A stretch of DNA of 64,000 nucleotides, from the NCBI GenBank assembly GCA_033239005.1, contig BSQZ01000111.1, positions 1,132,501-1,196,500 on the forward strand, read 5' to 3'. The notes beneath the pieces were generated by a model. That model made no database searches. It saw only the letters and a list, made by a program, of their open reading frames with translations, and had not been told where the DNA came from. Both the position numbers and the translations under genes were made by a program. Below are positions 1 through 13,636 of this stretch, one piece after another. How positions within the stretch are numbered: the stretch's first letter is position 1; each line of letters begins with the position of its first letter. The DNA is from Lamellibrachia satsuma. Its lineage: Eukaryota > Annelida > Polychaeta > Sabellida > Siboglinidae.

Positions 1-409
1 TGATATGCACATTTCTACTTGCAATCAAGATAAGCGCTATTATTTTTCAATGCCATACGAATAGCAATAAAACAAATAATCTTTCTAACTACTGTCTTCT
101 TCTGAGGTCAAGTGAGGTCCATCAGCATGAATTATCAAACCAATGGTCTTTTCGGAGGCATTCGCGAATTAGTTCAAACCATGATTATATAATAATAAAA
201 CTTCACAGTTTATGTTTATTAACAAATTATGTTAATTTGTACTAATATATTTCAGGTGGTCCTGGGTCCATGGTGTGCTGTATAGTTGGTCCATGATGTG
301 CGTTGCCGATGATTCGTGTTGTACGTGGTCCCTATTTGTATAATTTGACTAACAAATTAAATGATAAACAGTTGTTCAGTTACGACACATGACGCGTGTG
401 TTCTTGCAG
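1..409 (+). other. Gene A intron, upstream part
   Basis: AT-rich DNA ending in a good 3' splice site (pyrimidine-rich run then CAG at 407-409) before the first vWA exon. The upstream exons of gene A lie outside the window. Two short near-repeats of the type ggtccatg-tgtgc occur around 258-305. Nothing else is recognised here. Confidence 0.5.
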
Positions 410-967
410 GATGCCGAGTGAATGCAGATGTGGCCATCGCTATCGACGCCTCAAGCAGCATAGGAAACGACAACTTCATAAAAGAAATAGAATTTGTCCA
501 AAAGCTAGTCTACGGCCTCAACCTGAACAGTGGCAGTCGCGTAGCGGCCGAGACATTCTCGAACTCTACAAATATTCGCTACTACCTGAACGAGTACACT
601 ATGAAATACGCTGCGCTAAACGCACTCAGCTTCTACTACACGGCCGGCACCACGAACACCGCCTCCGCCATCGACACCATGCGCAACAACATCTTCACCA
701 GTGACAGAGGCGACCGCAGCAATGTACCCAACATTGGAGTTGTCATCACCGACGGCCGCTCCAACGATAGGGCTGCGACGATCCTGGCGGCTACGATTGC
801 CCGGAAACAGGGCATGACGCTGATTACAGTGGGCGTGGGAAACAACCTCGACCACTCCGAGCTCCTGGCAGTCGCCAACTATCCGTCGGACAGAAACTAC
901 TTCAAGGCTACTAATTTTGCCAATCTTGACAATATCGCGTCATCTGTCATTTCATCCTTGTGCAATA
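410..967 (+). CDS. Gene A exon: complete vWA domain 1
   Basis: This is a single exon encoding a whole von Willebrand factor A domain (186 codons), part of a secreted vWA/EGF protein of matrilin or cartilage-matrix type. It starts after CAG at 407-409 and ends before GTAAGT at 968; both junctions are phase 1. Visible family features are the first cysteine right after the junction, the MIDAS motif DASSS, the second metal-binding threonine in TNTASA, the strand NIGVVITDG with the third MIDAS aspartate, and a closing cysteine (SSLCN). All MIDAS ligands are present, so divalent-cation-dependent ligand binding is plausible. vWA domains of this kind act outside the cell in adhesion and matrix assembly. 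A diverged copy lies at 54,075-54,613. Function of the whole protein is inferred from domains only. Confidence 0.88.
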
Positions 968-1251
968 GTAAGTGCATTTTATATCATCAACAAACGTTTA
1001 TTTTTATAACATTACGCTTCAATTCACTTAAATCGTTTGAGTTCGTAAATATCTGCTTAAATGAGCAATTTTCTCAGACATGTCGGGCATCTCAGTGTCG
1101 CACGACTTGAATAAAAAAAATGGCCTCGGTGAAAGGTATCGTGCGGGTGTTTACACACCCGATTATTACAGCGCGATTTAAGCGACATGTCGATCGACAA
1201 ATTGGACGCATATTGCGAGTCACATCCAAATGTTTATGTATTGCTCAACAG
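968..1251 (+). other. Gene A intron
   Basis: Intron of 284 bp between vWA 1 and EGF 1, with donor GTAAGT and acceptor CAACAG. A closely similar intron sits in the gene B copy (about 54,614-55,144), where it is longer because of extra sequence around 54,760-54,960. Confidence 0.7.
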
Positions 1252-1365
1252 ACGACGACGAGTGTGCCTCCAATCCGTGTATGAACCACGGCCGATGCGT
1301 GGACCTCATCAACGGCTACCGATGTGAATGTCGAGACACCTACACAGGACCTACATGCGAACGAC
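1252..1365 (+). CDS. Gene A exon: EGF-like domain 1 (calcium-binding type)
   Basis: The exon is 114 bp, phase 1-1, between acceptor CAACAG and donor GTGAGT. It encodes one EGF module with six cysteines in the usual order. The start reads D-D-D-E-C and the middle D-L-I-N-G-Y-R-C, which fits the calcium-binding EGF consensus (acidic N-terminal cluster, Asp/Asn, aromatic residue). Calcium-binding EGF modules stiffen the link between neighbouring domains in extracellular proteins. The symmetrical phase 1-1 boundaries allow this exon to be duplicated without frame damage. A near-identical copy is at 55,145-55,258. Confidence 0.87.
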
Positions 1366-2330
1366 GTGAGTACGGAACTAGCTAACCATGACTCGTCTGC
1401 TACTTATATTGCATTAAAAGTTCCGTCCTCAACTGACTCAGCCCTTTGGTAGTCTCGTTCGTTTAAGTACAAGTTAGTCCTGTCTGAAATGCTTAGACAA
1501 TATATGCAGTCGGTTTTTTGAAAGGGTGCGTACCTTTGCTAAAATCACCGAAATACTAGAATGGATTCGTCCACTTGATTTTTTTGCTGTATATATAGCA
1601 TAATCCAGAACCTCACAAAACGTATTCATCATGTTATTCAATACATTATCGGGCAAATATACGTTATAGAACGATTTCAAATGAGGTTTGGTTAAACATC
1701 ACTAGGAATCGGAAATTAAGAGGATAACAAATAAAAGTATTTTATACATTGAGTAGTTTTGAAGATATTAATTATAACAATACATGTTTTCAAACTTTAA
1801 GTAGGTGGAAAAATTTGAGGGCCAAAAGTAGCATTAGTAGAAAATACCAGAAAGTACTTATTCTCCCAGACACCAGTAAATGAATGGAACAAAACACGAT
1901 CTACTGAATGTGTTAATGCTAGCGGTGTAAATAGGTTTAGAAATAAAATTGGCAGATATTTGATTAGGTTGAACTACACATCAATTAAAAATGGTTGTTC
2001 TCTCTAAGTCAATGCCATCTTGAGTGTATCACTTGTTGTTTGTGTAGTCTTTATCATTGTGGCTAAATCTGGTTAAATTTGGTTAAATGTTGCTAATTTT
2101 GTGGAATGTTGTTCAATATTGTTAAATTGTGTTAAATCGTGTTAAGTCTTGATTGGTTTTGTAAAAAAATTACTTGGTGAAAGTTGATAAAATGTTATAA
2201 AATGTTGTAAAACCTTGTAAACATTGTAAAGCTGTGTTAAAAAAAATCTGGTTAAATTTCATTATATCTTGTTCAATCTTGTTAAATCGTTTTATCTGTT
2301 GTAAAATCTGGTAGCATCTTTTAAAATCAG
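1366..2330 (+). other. Gene A intron with T-rich degenerate repeat
   Basis: The first ~600 bp match the intron of gene B after its EGF exon (to about 55,820). From about 2,040 to 2,320 the intron is a degenerate array of a ~12-bp unit close to tgttaaatcttg, ending at the acceptor of the next exon (AAATCAG). No coding signal is seen. Confidence 0.6.
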
Positions 2331-2608
2331 ACTGCAGCGGTAAGGTGGACATTGTCTTCGTCGTCGATGCGTCGGGCAGTATCCGCAACGAGCGCTTCTC
2401 GAAGCTGCTCGAGTTCATGAGCAGTATCGTCGACGACTTGGAGGTGGCGAGTGACAAGACGCGAGTGGGTGCCGTTTCCTTCAGCAGCACTGCTGCTGTG
2501 CAGTTCCAGCTGAAGGACTACAACTCCATGCAAGACGTCATGACGGCAACCAGGCAGATCAAGTTCAACGGTGGACGGACCAACACTGCATCCGCCCTAC
2601 AACTCATG
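2331..2608 (+). CDS. Gene A exon: N-terminal half of vWA domain 2
   Basis: The exon starts after CAG at 2328-2330 in phase 1, giving the conserved first cysteine (C-S-G-K), and ends at an ATG codon before GTAGGC in phase 0. It carries the MIDAS motif DASGS and the TNTASA threonine motif. With the next exon (3,578-3,869) it forms a 190-codon vWA domain. The intron falls after the helix that follows the threonine motif; vWA 1 has no intron there and vWA 3 is split elsewhere. Confidence 0.86.
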
Positions 2609-3577
2609 GTAGGCTGGTATTATTGAACAATAATGATAATGGTAATAATAACAATAATAATGATAACAGACACCTGGTAGATGAAACCAACGAATGCTAG
2701 TGTATCTTCTGAAAACACAGACAAAGTGAATGACTGAAATTGGCCAAATTTCGGAACGGCAGATGCCTGGTCCAATGTCTAATCACCAAACTACTGTATT
2801 TGTTCATTGTATAATATACAACAATACAACAATACAATTATACAATTATGGGACGCAGCGGTTAGAACTTCAGACCCTCAATCGGGAGGACCAGTGTTCC
2901 GATCCGCTTGTTGTCGTTTCTAAGCTTAATCAATGTTGCTCCAGTTCTATCAGCTGAACAGCTGTGAGCCTGGGTATGAACATTTGTGGATACAAATGCA
3001 TGAATAATGCTATATTGCTTATAGCTTGCAAGATAAGTCGAACTGTCGCATTGAAACGAACAGGTCTGCCGGGAGTGAATGTAAACCGCTCTGAACAGTA
3101 TCCCGGATAGTATGTCTTAGTGTTTTTAATCAGTCATGATTCAAATATTCACTGATATATCATGTTTCCTAAATGCACATTGATTGTGAATATATTCCTC
3201 AGATTGGTGGTTGAAATATATTAATGTTTTGCTCGTGGTTCACAGTCAACGTGACGTTTTCTCTTTGTTACATTTCGACATGACTGCCGCTAGATGGCGG
3301 CACAGTTGTCACTGTACGCAGGTGATATCACTGGTATCTTCTCCCCGCGACCTTACGAGGAGACATCCAACCCGGGGCCGCGGCCGGTTGGTGGGGGTCC
3401 GTGGGCAAATCACTGACATAACCTGCGTACTCTGATCACCGTGCCATTATATAGCGGTACAGCCTGATTAAAGTTGCCGAAGCGCAACACAGAAAACATG
3501 TAAACATCTGAAATACGAGAACGATATTAATATAAATGTACATTACATTTGAATTCGCGTAATTTCTACACACGCAG
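2609..3577 (+). other. Gene A intron inside vWA 2, containing a SINE
   Basis: Intron of 969 bp with donor GTAGGC and acceptor ACGCAG. It contains a small AAT/ATA-rich tract (2,625-2,665) and a tRNA-derived SINE (listed separately). A GC-richer patch at 3,280-3,420 holds no recognised gene. Confidence 0.65.
2849..3090 (+). mobile_element. tRNA-derived SINE
   Basis: The head resembles a tRNA gene: an A-box-like run gcggttagaac at 2857-2867 and a B-box-like run gtgttccgatcc at 2894-2905, the pol III internal promoter spacing. The body carries ttgctccagt near 2935 and gcctgggtatgaac near 2968, which resembles the conserved central part of several marine invertebrate and fish SINEs (from memory, not aligned). 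The 3' limit is approximate. It lies in an intron of gene A in the sense direction. Confidence 0.6.
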
Positions 3578-3869
3578 AAGGACAACATGTTCACACCGTA
3601 CAACGGTGACCGAGAGGACGCACCAAACATCGCCATTATCATCACTGACGGAAACTCCAACATCAATCAGGAGAACACCATCCCGTACGCCTTGGACGCC
3701 CGAAGGAAAGGAATTCACATGATCGTGTCGTCGATCGGCAGTATGTTGAACATTCTGGAACTACGAGGAATGGCTAGCACGCCAGCTAGCGCCAACCTTT
3801 ACCAGGCCAGCAGTTGGAGAGATTTGTCTCAAAGTCTCAAACGCAGTCTCGTCTCCAACACTTGTGATG
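3578..3869 (+). CDS. Gene A exon: C-terminal half of vWA domain 2
   Basis: Follows acceptor ACGCAG in phase 0 and ends before GTAAGT at 3,870 in phase 1. It encodes the strand NIAIIITDGNS with the last MIDAS aspartate, the following helices, and a closing cysteine (SNTCD). Joined to 2,331-2,608 it completes vWA 2 in frame with no stop, which supports both splice sites. Confidence 0.86.
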
Positions 3870-4478
3870 GTAAGTTGGCACCTATTATAATCATTCCTCA
3901 ACTGATTTAGCTCTATCGAGATCGTTGGTGTTCAAATATGTAGCGCGTGAATAACATAAGTAATGTGCACAGTTGGTTTAATACAATAATGCGCACTTGT
4001 GTTAAAATAATCGAAATAATTTACGACTAATTATGTGATGTTATGGAACATCATTAGTTTCTTTGTAAAGATAGTTTCGTAAATCGGGCAGAATTCTACG
4101 TCAGTAATGTCAATGTTCACATGGAGTCGGAATGTGTTGCAACTGCTGTTTTAATATTTCAAATGGTAACGAAAAAAACGATGTTTTGTTGTTATCAATA
4201 TTATTGTTACTATTATTAACATTGTTGTTGTTAGTATTACCATAATAGCTCTTAGTATAATTATCGTTATCGTTATCATTTTCATTATCACCATCACCAT
4301 TACCATCATCGTCATCATTATCACCATCACCATCGTCCTTATCATCATCATCATCATCATCATCACCATCAACATCCTCATCATTATCACCATCATCATC
4401 ATCATCATCAGTAGTATTGCTATTGCTATTGTTGTTGTTGGTGCTGCTGTTGTTCTTAGTTAACATTCTGTATTTCAG
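3870..4478 (+). repeat. Gene A intron with (CAT/CAA)n trinucleotide tract
   Basis: Intron of 609 bp. From about 4,190 to 4,450 it is a degenerate trinucleotide tract, mainly ATC/ACC/ATT then TTG, which reads as low-complexity Asp/Asn-rich or Met-rich on the other strand. The tract ends ~20 bp before the acceptor TTTCAG of the next EGF exon. Confidence 0.75.
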
Positions 4479-4592
4479 ACGTAAACGAGTGTAACAGTAA
4501 CCCGTGTCAGAACGGCGGCCGATGTAGGAATCTGTTTAAACGTTTCTGGTGCGACTGTACGGGCGATTACGGCGGAGTCACATGCAGCAGAC
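4479..4592 (+). CDS. Gene A exon: EGF-like domain 2
   Basis: Again exactly 114 bp and phase 1-1, between TTTCAG and donor GTACGT. It encodes D-V-N-E-C followed by five more cysteines in EGF order. The N-terminal calcium cluster is kept, but the mid-domain Asp is Asn and the loop reads N-L-F-K-R-F-W-C. It is clearly diverged from EGF 1, so the vWA-EGF repeats are old relative to the segmental duplication that made gene B. Confidence 0.85.
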
Positions 4593-5232
4593 GTACGTAC
4601 ACGACTGAGAAACAACAACAGTGCAAACCTTTAACCAATACATTTACGAAAGATCCAAAACGTGCTCCTAACTCCTGTCAATGGATATACCTTATTTGAA
4701 ATAATGCTGGAGCTATAATTCGTGTTTTTGATTTGTGTTAGCGAATAGTGGGTCAGTTCATCTTTCATTTGAAGCAAATAGATTGTAGTTGATATCAACG
4801 GGTTTTAATAAAATTATGTATATCAGCAAACCACAAACACATAGGTCCGACATATGTTCCGATGATTGACTTCGCGTTTGACAGAAATACAACAATTGTC
4901 ATAAAACGTTCTTGAAATGATTACATAAATGTGTATTATCGTGATAGCAGTGAAAGTCTTTTTGTGACACTCTACACTTAATATGCGACATTTATTATGC
5001 AACGCAAATGTTGCTTATTAAGGAGGTGGGGAAACAAACGTATAACAGTGTTTCCACTGGCTGGTAGTCGTCACGGCAGCCATTAATAATCCTCGCGAGT
5101 ACTCTTGGGTTGAAGCGGAACACGCAATAAATAGTTTCGACCATAATTGTTTCGCTCTTTAGATTGTATCCGTAATATACGGTGGCATTTCTGAAACTGC
5201 CTCTAATGCCACATGCGACCTTCTGACCGCAG
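4593..5232 (+). other. Gene A intron
   Basis: Intron of 640 bp from GTACGT to the acceptor CCGCAG. AT-rich, no recognised repeat or coding signal. Confidence 0.6.
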
Positions 5233-5396
5233 GATGCACGAAACAGATGGACGTAACTTTCATTCTGGACGTCTCTGGCAGCGCGGACACGGTTTACAGC
5301 ATCAGCGTCAACTTCATCAACTCCGTCATCTACGGCCTGCCGGTCAGTGGAGACGGGGCCCGCGTCGCCTTAATTAGTTACTCCGACTCGGCCAAG
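5233..5396 (+). CDS. Gene A exon: N-terminal part of vWA domain 3
   Basis: Starts after CCGCAG in phase 1 with the conserved cysteine (C-T-K-Q-M-D-V), carries the MIDAS motif DVSGS, and ends after the strand S-Y-S-D-S-A-K before GTGGGC in phase 0. The donor is weaker than the others but gives a clean in-frame join to the exon at 5,969. No copy of this exon is seen in gene B. Confidence 0.82.
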
Positions 5397-5968
5397 GTGG
5401 GCACAGCACGCTATTCTTTTCCCCATTGACTCATTCACAATGTCACCCGACTAATCGGACAACTAATCGCTCGTGTGAACACCCTCGCGAGACGTAGGCT
5501 AATTTGTGGTTGCGATGGTAGTTTGAAGCGAAGCAGAACTCTGGTCGTGATTGGCGCATCATTAGGTCACTCGTTGTTCTTGTGAACGAGCACACAATTA
5601 AGCTACGCATTGTCACGAGACGGGCAGCTAATCATTCGTATTAACGGGTTTTAACCCCAATTCACTTCCCAGTTAGCTTCATTGTGTCTCTCACAGTCTT
5701 CTCCAAGCTAAGTTGGGTAGAATCTATTATTGATCATATAATTTTTATCATATTCCAAATATGTTTACCTGTATAGCTTTCGCCGATCAAACGAGATAAA
5801 GGGAACTACTAATCTAAACACAACGCATTTGTCGTAGCCCTCACATTTTGCCAAATATTTGTTCACAAATATTTTTTTCCATGAATCAAACCATTTTACC
5901 CTGTAAAAATAACTGGCACTTTATTCGTATGGCATGAATGCGGAAGTACATTAATTATCTATCCTCAG
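5397..5968 (+). other. Gene A intron
   Basis: Intron of 572 bp inside vWA 3. The last ~120 bp before the acceptor match the sequence before the decayed exon of gene B at 56,801. Otherwise no feature is recognised. Confidence 0.6.
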
Positions 5969-6376
5969 GTCGAGTTCTACCTCGACACGTACCAGAGGAA
6001 GCAGAAGATCCTGAAAGCGTTGAGCGCTTTGAGCTTCCGCACGGTCGGAGGCAAGACCAACACGCAGGAGGCGATCAACAGGGCCTACAACAGAGTCTTC
6101 TCTTCCGGGCGCGGTGACCGCAACGACGTGCGAAACATCGCCATCGTCGTCAGCGACGGAAACTCCAACGTAAACAAGGGTAACACGGTGCGGGAGGCGG
6201 ACAGGGCGCGAGAGAAAAACATCGAGATGTACGTGGCGGCCGTGTCCAATACGGTGAACATGGGTGAGGTGAACGGCATCGCGAACGACCCCGATAGTAC
6301 CCACGTCGTGAGGGTTCGCAGTCAGAACGACGTGAAGAACGCGGCGAACCAGCTGCTCGACCGACTCTGTGGATGA
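5969..6376 (+). CDS. Gene A terminal coding exon: rest of vWA 3 and stop
   Basis: Begins after CCTCAG in phase 0 with V-E-F-Y-L-D, then the threonine motif TNTQEA, the strand [11 protein letters not shown] with the MIDAS aspartate, and the final helix ending L-L-D-R-L-C-G and TGA at 6,374-6,376. Vertebrate matrilins end in a coiled coil after the last vWA domain; here nothing follows it. The partial copy in gene B (56,801-56,995) stops abruptly at a (TA)n tract. Confidence 0.86.
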   Translation, partial: VEFYLDTYQRKQKILKALSALSFRTVGGKTNTQEAINRAYNRVFSSGRGDRNDVRNIAIVVSDGNSNVNKGNTVREADRAREKNIEMYVAAVSNTVNMGEVNGIANDPDSTHVVRVRSQNDVKNAANQLLDRLCG

Positions 6377-6915
6377 AATGGTGAGCTTATTGTCCAATAT
6401 CGTAGCGTTGCCAAGGCTACCGCTTTAGTGGTAGAACTACCGCTTTTTGTAAATGTTGCACACAAATTTACATTTTAAATCCAAATGTGTCGTCAAACAA
6501 CCAACTGCACAAGAATTAAGTAAATATACCCTAACAATGGATGGTGGGAAACACCTTTCCACACTCCCCATAGGCTATGCCGTTATGACGACATCTTCAT
6601 ATTTCGTTTTCCTCATTCGTGTTTTGCAGGTGCCTGGCCACGTGGCTCTAGATTTTCCCCTGCCTCTTTTATCGCCAACAATTTCCCCAACATTACCGTT
6701 TAATGTCTTCTTGTTTGTTGATTCGGCCAAAAAAAGTGTTAGTTTCCGTCCATATTTTTTTCATATGACTTTTATTGTTATTATTCTTCTTTTTTTTTCA
6801 GGACACGGGATGAATCGTAGCAAACCATGTCCTTCAATCATGGCATTCGAGCGAATAATCAACACAACTTGGATTACCTGTTGCTGTTGTGCACACTAGA
6901 TGTTGAGCAAAGCAT
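6377..6915 (+). other. Gene A 3' UTR and possible 3' UTR intron
   Basis: A donor-like GTGAGC lies at 6,381, four bases after the stop codon. Good acceptors follow at 6,627-6,629 (TTTTGCAG) and at 6,800-6,801 after a run of eight or more T. A spliced 3' UTR is therefore possible. No AATAAA signal was seen in this stretch, so the transcript end is unknown. Confidence 0.3.
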
Positions 6916-7008
6916 ATATACATACATACGTACATACATACATACATACATACATACCATACATACATACATACATACATACATACCATACATACATACA
7001 TACATATA
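6916..7008. repeat. (ACAT)n microsatellite
   Basis: Imperfect (acat)n tract with two compressed units (ccat), running into the left end of the pogo-like element. Confidence 0.9.
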
Positions 7009-7010
7009 TA

Positions 7011-9720
<2,710 letters not shown>

Positions 9721-10439
9721 TACCATTTGCTAGTGTACACATTGTATTTTTTGGCAGAACGTATGGATTGCCAATTTGATGTTTTGCACGATTGACAATT
9801 TGGCTGACAGCTACTATTAGCGACGATATTGAACGTTGCGTGTATAATATGACTCTTATCAGTTCCCATTTGTACTCGTGTAACTTTTTGTCACATGTGC
9901 ACATAATAAATATTGCTACCAGCGTTTGTTGTTGTTTGAAATTAATGTTGTGCACACATTTTTAGATTCGTGTGAACTACCAATTTGCTCTCCTATTTAT
10001 TTAATTATGGTCGGAACATTGACAATAGTTTCACCTATATTAACATCTTGTTAATTTTGGGGTTCGGTTCCCAGCGCGCTTATCAGGAATACATTGTTAC
10101 TTAGACGTAGTTATCGAACAATCTGGTTTGTGTTGATATACTGCATCCATTGTAGTGAAAAAATACATATATTCTCACCCTGGAATTATCGGACGCCATC
10201 TTCGAATAATTTAGCTGCTTACATAATTGTTAAAGAGGCACTTCTAATGACATCAACTTAATCAGGTGTAAGATAAGGTAACCGTAACGTAGGCTTGTTT
10301 CTTGTGTGCATCAGATCGACATGAGAATATACGATATGTGTATACGTGTAACTAGTTATCTTGTTTAGATATACTTGTAAAAAATACCCGTCCTCCGGAT
10401 GGGATAACTTGGAATGTTGTGTATAGTACTCAGTGCACC
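9721..10439. other. No recognised feature
   Basis: AT-rich intergenic DNA. It is not found in the duplicate copy, so it is either an insertion in copy A or was lost from copy B. Confidence 0.4.
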
Positions 10440-10870
10440 TCGGTTTTCACCATCACTACCACCACTTAAACAGTTACACTGGCTTCATGTTACTTATCGA
10501 ACTACTTAAGGCTGTCCACTCTTACATGTCGTGCTCTACCTACACAACAACCACCCCACTTGGTTAGTCTTCTGCATCTTTCAGATATCCCTAGGTGGCT
10601 CAGATTATTGTGCCTAAAACAAAACTTAACTTGGACAAACGTGCTTTCTCTATCGCTGCGCCTAGTGTCTGTAAGGAACTTCCTATCACTTTGAAAACAT
10701 CTGAAACGATAGCTATTTTCGACATATTTATTCCAAATTGCATTTTAGTTGACCCTCGTTCTGATAATGACTTTTGCTCGACCCTGTTCACGGTTATGCT
10801 TAATGCTCCTGTTTTGCTGCGCCCCTGAACTCAGGTTCCTGAGGATAGTCTTTACAGAAACATAACGTTG
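10440..10870 (+). mobile_element. LINE 3' fragment (L2/CR1-like reverse transcriptase tail)
   Basis: The translation from about 10,595 reads V-P-K-T-K-L-N-L-D-K-R-A-F-S-I-A-A-P-S-V then E-L-P-I-T-L-K, the typical C-terminal end of L2/CR1-type non-LTR retrotransposon ORF2, with a terminal hydrophobic segment. The upstream part (from about 10,440) resembles the preceding H-W-L-P-V region but in broken frames. The downstream text gaactcaggttcctgaggata resembles the 3' end of the LINE tail at 13,340-13,625, so both belong to related families. A dead 5'-truncated copy. Confidence 0.65.
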
Positions 10871-10969
10871 TTTGGTTGTGACAAAAATTTTAATACTGCC
10901 AAGTCATAACTCACGCATAATTCAATGAGTTCGAACAACGCAAACAACACAAACAACACAGCCCCGACA

Positions 10970-11096
10970 TTACTGTAATACATTACTGTAATACATTAAC
11001 GTAATACATTACTGTAATACATTACCGTAATGCATTACTGTAATACATTACCGTAATACATTACTGTAATACATAACTGTAATACAGCACAGTACT
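10970..11096. repeat. 12-bp tandem repeat (attactgtaata type)
   Basis: About ten units alternating attactgtaatac and attaccgtaatac. Confidence 0.85.
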
Positions 11097-11579
<483 letters not shown>

Positions 11580-12356
11580 GTTTATGTGAGCAACTTAGTT
11601 TTATATATTAATATTATAACGACACTACGCAATTTCCATTGTACAGTTGCAGTATAGTATAATGCAGCATGCACGTTTAAGGATATTTGATGAATGATAT
11701 CCGATGAATCATAGGCTTTGGTTCTCTACACTGGATGGGTTCACTCAGTACCCAAGACATCTACCTACAACTTACACCTCTGCTGGGGGCAAAGTGTAAC
11801 ATGCTGTGGGTAACGCTTTATAGAAGAGCGAGATATAATGTGCTCTTCCTCTTTATTCCTTGCTGTACAGGAGTGAAGGTCATTGCACATATTTGGTAAG
11901 CGTCATTCAATATTTCGAGGCCATCCAATGTGAACTGTCATTCACACATACTCTACACACTGGATCAGTGAATCCATGAGGCTTGCAGAAGATCAAATGT
12001 GGATATCCTAAAGGTCCCAGTACACCAATTGGCGTACAACAGAGTAGATGGTATTGGCGTTGTCCAAGTGAGGTCAAACCACTGGAAGACACCATGACCA
12101 TTGTGCGTGCTTCTACTTAAATACACCATCCTGTGTTGCTGTCAACCATTGCCGACACCCATCCATTCATTCAGGTTACTACGTCGTTCACATTATCTTC
12201 CGTGCACAGCACAAAAATCACTCAACCAGTGCACGCTTTCAAAGATCTATCAGTATTTATAGCAGTAATTCCTATTTATCGGCTACGCTCTTTTCACACG
12301 ATTATTGTATCTAATGGGCGGTTCACAATTGTCGACATTTACTTATTCGTGTACAG
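11580..12356 (+). repeat. Segmental duplication copy A, left of the hAT insertion
   Basis: Matches 61,128-62,275 in the same orientation at high identity. The duplicate carries an extra ~400-bp LINE piece (61,431-61,831) absent here. The block ends in the hAT target duplication gtgtacag (12,349-12,356) and resumes at 30,672. Confidence 0.85.
12349..12356. repeat. hAT target site duplication, left (gtgtacag)
   Basis: Eight bases gtgtacag, repeated at 30,664-30,671 immediately outside the other hAT end. The duplicate locus has a single tgtgtacag at about 62,266-62,274, which is the unoccupied site. Confidence 0.92.
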
Positions 12357-12429
12357 CAGGGATCGGCAACCTGCGGCCCCCGGGCCAACTGCGGCCCGCA
12401 GAGCTATTTCATGCGGCCCGCGGCCGCAA

Positions 12430-12760
12430 TATTGATATATAAAATAAAAAATAGTATGTCTTGTCTAGACTAAATTCTAGACGAGACGTCTAGGCGAAAC
12501 ATATCACATAATGCAACTCAGTAATACCATTTCCACGTGATGAACATATAAAACATTTCTCACTTCCTTTAAACTTTAATTAATTCACTTTTGCCAATAT
12601 GCAAACATGACTGTTCTATCTTTTGGTGTTTGAGTGATAATGTGTTGTTTTGAATAACACTCGTCATCACTCGTTAAATCACTGACAGTTCCAACACCTT
12701 CCGTCCGAGAGGAATGTGCAATATTAACAATTCCTGCACTAAACCGAAGTGCCCTGGCCA
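12430..12760. other. hAT left subterminal region
   Basis: GC-rich terminal block to 12,430 (tgcggcccgcgg-type text), then AT-rich sequence with no recognised coding part. Confidence 0.5.
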
Positions 12761-13103
12761 GGTTGGGCTGCCATGCTGTGCCACGTGTACGAGCCGAGAC
12801 ATGAGACTAGGTTGGGTTGCCATGCTGTGCCACGTGTACGAGCTGAGACATCAGACTAGGTTGGGCTGCCATGCTGTGCCACGTGTACGAGCTGAGACGT
12901 GAGACTAGGTTGGGCTGCCATGCTGTGCCACGTGTACGAGTTGAGACATGAGTCTAGGTTGGGCTGCCATGCTGTGCCACGTGTACGAGCCGAGACATGA
13001 GACTAGGTTGGGTTGATATGCTGTGCCACGTGTACGAGCTGATACATGAGACTAGTTTGGGTTGCCATGCTGTGTATCGTGTACGAGCTGAGACATGAGA
13101 TTA
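12761..13103 (+). repeat. 49-bp minisatellite with E-boxes
   Basis: Seven units of exactly 49 bp starting ggttgggctgccatgctg at 12,761, 12,810, 12,859, 12,908, 12,957, 13,006 and about 13,055. Six of them contain a CACGTG palindrome inside gccacgtgtacgag; the last has lost it. The array lies inside the hAT, between its left end and the transposase remnant. Confidence 0.92.
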
Positions 13104-13104
13104 G

Positions 13105-13330
13105 CGTATTCATGGAGAAGAAGGATGCAGAAGTACCGGCATTCACTGACCCCTTATGGATGTGCGATTTTGCATTTTAGTCTACGTCATGAAGCACCTC
13201 ACTCTGCTGAACGCCAAACTCCAGAGAAGAGAACAACTAATCAATGAACTGTGCCAGTTTGTCTCCGCTTTCGAGACCAGTTATCGATTGTGGGAAACAC
13301 AACTGCGGGATCCAAATACTTTCCGACAGT
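13105..13330 (+). pseudogene. hAT transposase remnant, middle part
   Basis: Reads F-M-E-K-K-D-A-E-V-P then D-P-L-W-M-C-D-F-A-F, and after a one-base shift at about 13,175 M-K-H-L-T-L-L-N-A-K-L-Q and F-E-T-S-Y-R-L-W-E-T. This matches the part of GTF2IRD2-like hAT transposases around the M-E-x-K-G-x-P-V-P-E and L-N-x-K-L-Q-G segments. The frameshift and an in-frame stop show it is dead. The LINE tail begins directly after it. Family assignment is from memory of the motif order. Confidence 0.65.
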
Positions 13331-13334
13331 CATA

Positions 13335-13625
13335 GAAAACAATCTAGCTACTCCGGACATGTAGACCAACTCTATGGAATTCACTCCCCGACAGCGTAAA
13401 ATCAGTAAGAAATATAGCTTCATTTCGCCGTAATCTGAAAACCTATCTTATCAAAACTGCCTATCCTCCTTAGCTTCTTGTCACCTCCATCCATCGGTTG
13501 ACGACTTTGTGCATTGAACATGGTCACGAGAATGCCTCATCCTTTGGTTTTGTTGCGCCACTGAACTTGGCTTTTCCGAGGATATCGGCGCCGAAGAAGT
13601 AATTTTATTATTATTATTATAAGAT
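13335..13625 (+). mobile_element. L2/CR1-like LINE 3' tail ending in (ATT)n
   Basis: Encodes L-W-N-S-L-P-D-S-V-K then A-S-F-R-R-N-L-K-T-Y-L, a standard ORF2 C-terminus of L2/CR1-type LINEs, followed by a stop, a short 3' UTR and (att)n at 13,602-13,620. Such simple-repeat ends are typical of these families. It separates two parts of the hAT transposase remnant, so it inserted into the hAT. Confidence 0.75.
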
Positions 13626-13636
13626 GAACTTCGTAT

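Noticed and set aside
4110..4466. Asp/Asn-rich frame on the - strand
   Set aside because: Trinucleotide repeat inside an intron of gene A.
10040..10080. B-box-like ggttcggttccc as a tRNA gene or SINE
   Set aside because: No A box at a suitable distance and no cloverleaf could be drawn.
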